A stretch of DNA of 5,301 nucleotides from Candidatus Solincola tengchongensis. GTDB lineage: Bacteria; Actinomycetota; Geothermincolia; Geothermincolales; RBG-13-55-18. The stretch covers positions 1 to 5,301 of the forward strand of contig JACVJH010000350.1 in assembly GCA_015711895.1 (NCBI GenBank), read 5' to 3'. Under the pieces are notes generated by a model, which was not told the origin of the DNA, did not search any database, and saw nothing but the letters and a program-made list of their open reading frames with translations. The position numbers were made by a program, and so were the translations under genes. Below are positions 4,872 through 5,301 of the stretch, in pieces (the first letter of the stretch is position 1; each line of letters opens with the position of its first letter).

Positions 4872-5301
4872 CTATCGCATAGCCGCCTTTATCGTGAAGC
4901 GGAAGGCGGAGCCGCCCCCCTCCCGGGGCTCGTGCCATAGCCTCCCCCCATGCGCTTCCACTATGCGGCGGGCTATGTACAGGCCCAGCCCCAGGCCGTG
5001 CGATGGCCGGCGTCCCGGTCCGTCGGCTTGGTAGAAGCGCTCGAAGACCTTCTCCCTTTCCCCTTCCGCTATTCCCGGACCACGGTCCAGGACGGAGAGG
5101 ACCACCCCTCCCTCATCGCCGTGGGATACCTCCACCTCCACCGGGGAGCCGGGCGGCGAGTACTTGACCGCGTTCTCCAGCAGTATCACCACCACCTGGC
5201 GCAGCTTCTCCTCATCCGCCCGTACGGCGGGCAGGCCGTCCGCGGCTCGCATGGAGAAGGTGTTCTCCGGCCACCGTGCCCGCGCTTCCTCCAGTATGGC
5301 G
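4872..5301 (-). CDS. Sensor histidine kinase, C-terminal ATPase domain (5' truncated by window edge)
   Basis: About 142 C-terminal residues are visible. The Met codon at 5250-5252 is not the start, because the frame continues upstream in family-like sequence (AILEEARARWPENTFS) to the window edge. The HATPase_c landmarks appear in order: N box LRQVVVILLENAVKYSPP, G1 box DRGPGI, F box VFERFYQ, and G2 box HGLGLGLYIARRIVEAHGG, ending AFRFTIKAAMR. This domain binds ATP and phosphorylates the kinase's own His in the dimerisation domain, which lies outside the window along with any sensor and membrane segments. The domain looks intact and active, and resembles HPK1/OmpR-partner kinases. A response regulator gene would be expected upstream, beyond 5301. 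Stop is TAG at 4872-4874. Confidence 0.93.
   Translation of the reverse strand, partial: AILEEARARWPENTFSMRAADGLPAVRADEEKLRQVVVILLENAVKYSPPGSPVEVEVSHGDEGGVVLSVLDRGPGIAEGEREKVFERFYQADGPGRRPSHGLGLGLYIARRIVEAHGGRLWHEPREGGGSAFRFTIKAAMR

Noticed and set aside
4676..4882. Plus-strand 68-codon frame before the kinase gene
   Set aside because: No ribosome binding site, no recognisable features, overlaps the kinase stop, and the codon pattern is unlike the real genes here.
1..5301. CRISPR array, toxin-antitoxin pair or phage genes
   Set aside because: No regularly spaced multi-copy repeats, no overlapping small gene pair and no phage structural or integrase sequence are visible; the two 30-base copies at 4591-4650 are contiguous, with no spacers.

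Overview
High-GC bacterial DNA with strong GGAGG-type ribosome binding sites, GTG/ATG starts and a strong G/C preference at third codon positions. The gene families (CrtI-like FAD desaturase, AMP-forming acyl-CoA ligase, lipoprotein carboxylesterase, OmpR-class-looking sensor kinase) fit Actinomycetota or a similar high-GC lineage. There is no rRNA or other clade marker, so this placement is only tentative.

Layout, left to right. (1) 1-1295, plus strand: the 3' part of a phytoene desaturase/carotenoid-isomerase-like FAD oxidoreductase whose Rossmann N terminus lies outside the window. (2) 1296-1802: about 500 bases with no convincing gene but several compact hairpins, ending in a near-ideal Shine-Dalgarno. 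(3) 1803-2000, plus strand: a 65-residue protein of unknown function. (4) 2177-2620, minus strand: only the C-terminal ~147 codons of an AMP-forming acyl-CoA synthetase. The N-terminal two thirds are absent and a normally conserved Asp is Asn, so this looks like a gene remnant. (5) 2621-2828: a junction and leader segment with possible translation-control structures. (6) 2829-4451, plus strand: a complete, apparently active type-B carboxylesterase with a lipoprotein signal peptide. (7) 4452-4871: non-coding, with a strong 14-bp bulged hairpin, two imperfect 30-base tandem repeats and a 15-base near-palindrome. (8) 4872-5301, minus strand: the C-terminal ATPase domain of a histidine kinase whose 5' part runs off the window.

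There is no obvious operon. Intergenic gaps are large, genes alternate in strand, and one gene is a fragment, so this reads as a rearranged accessory or inter-operon region. The three enzyme families all act on hydrophobic or ester/acyl substrates, but the sequence does not show that they form one pathway. I see no convincing new multi-gene system. The most notable items are the truncated ligase, the small protein with its structured upstream region, a possible RNA switch covering the esterase ribosome binding site, and the hairpin-plus-repeat cluster after the esterase.
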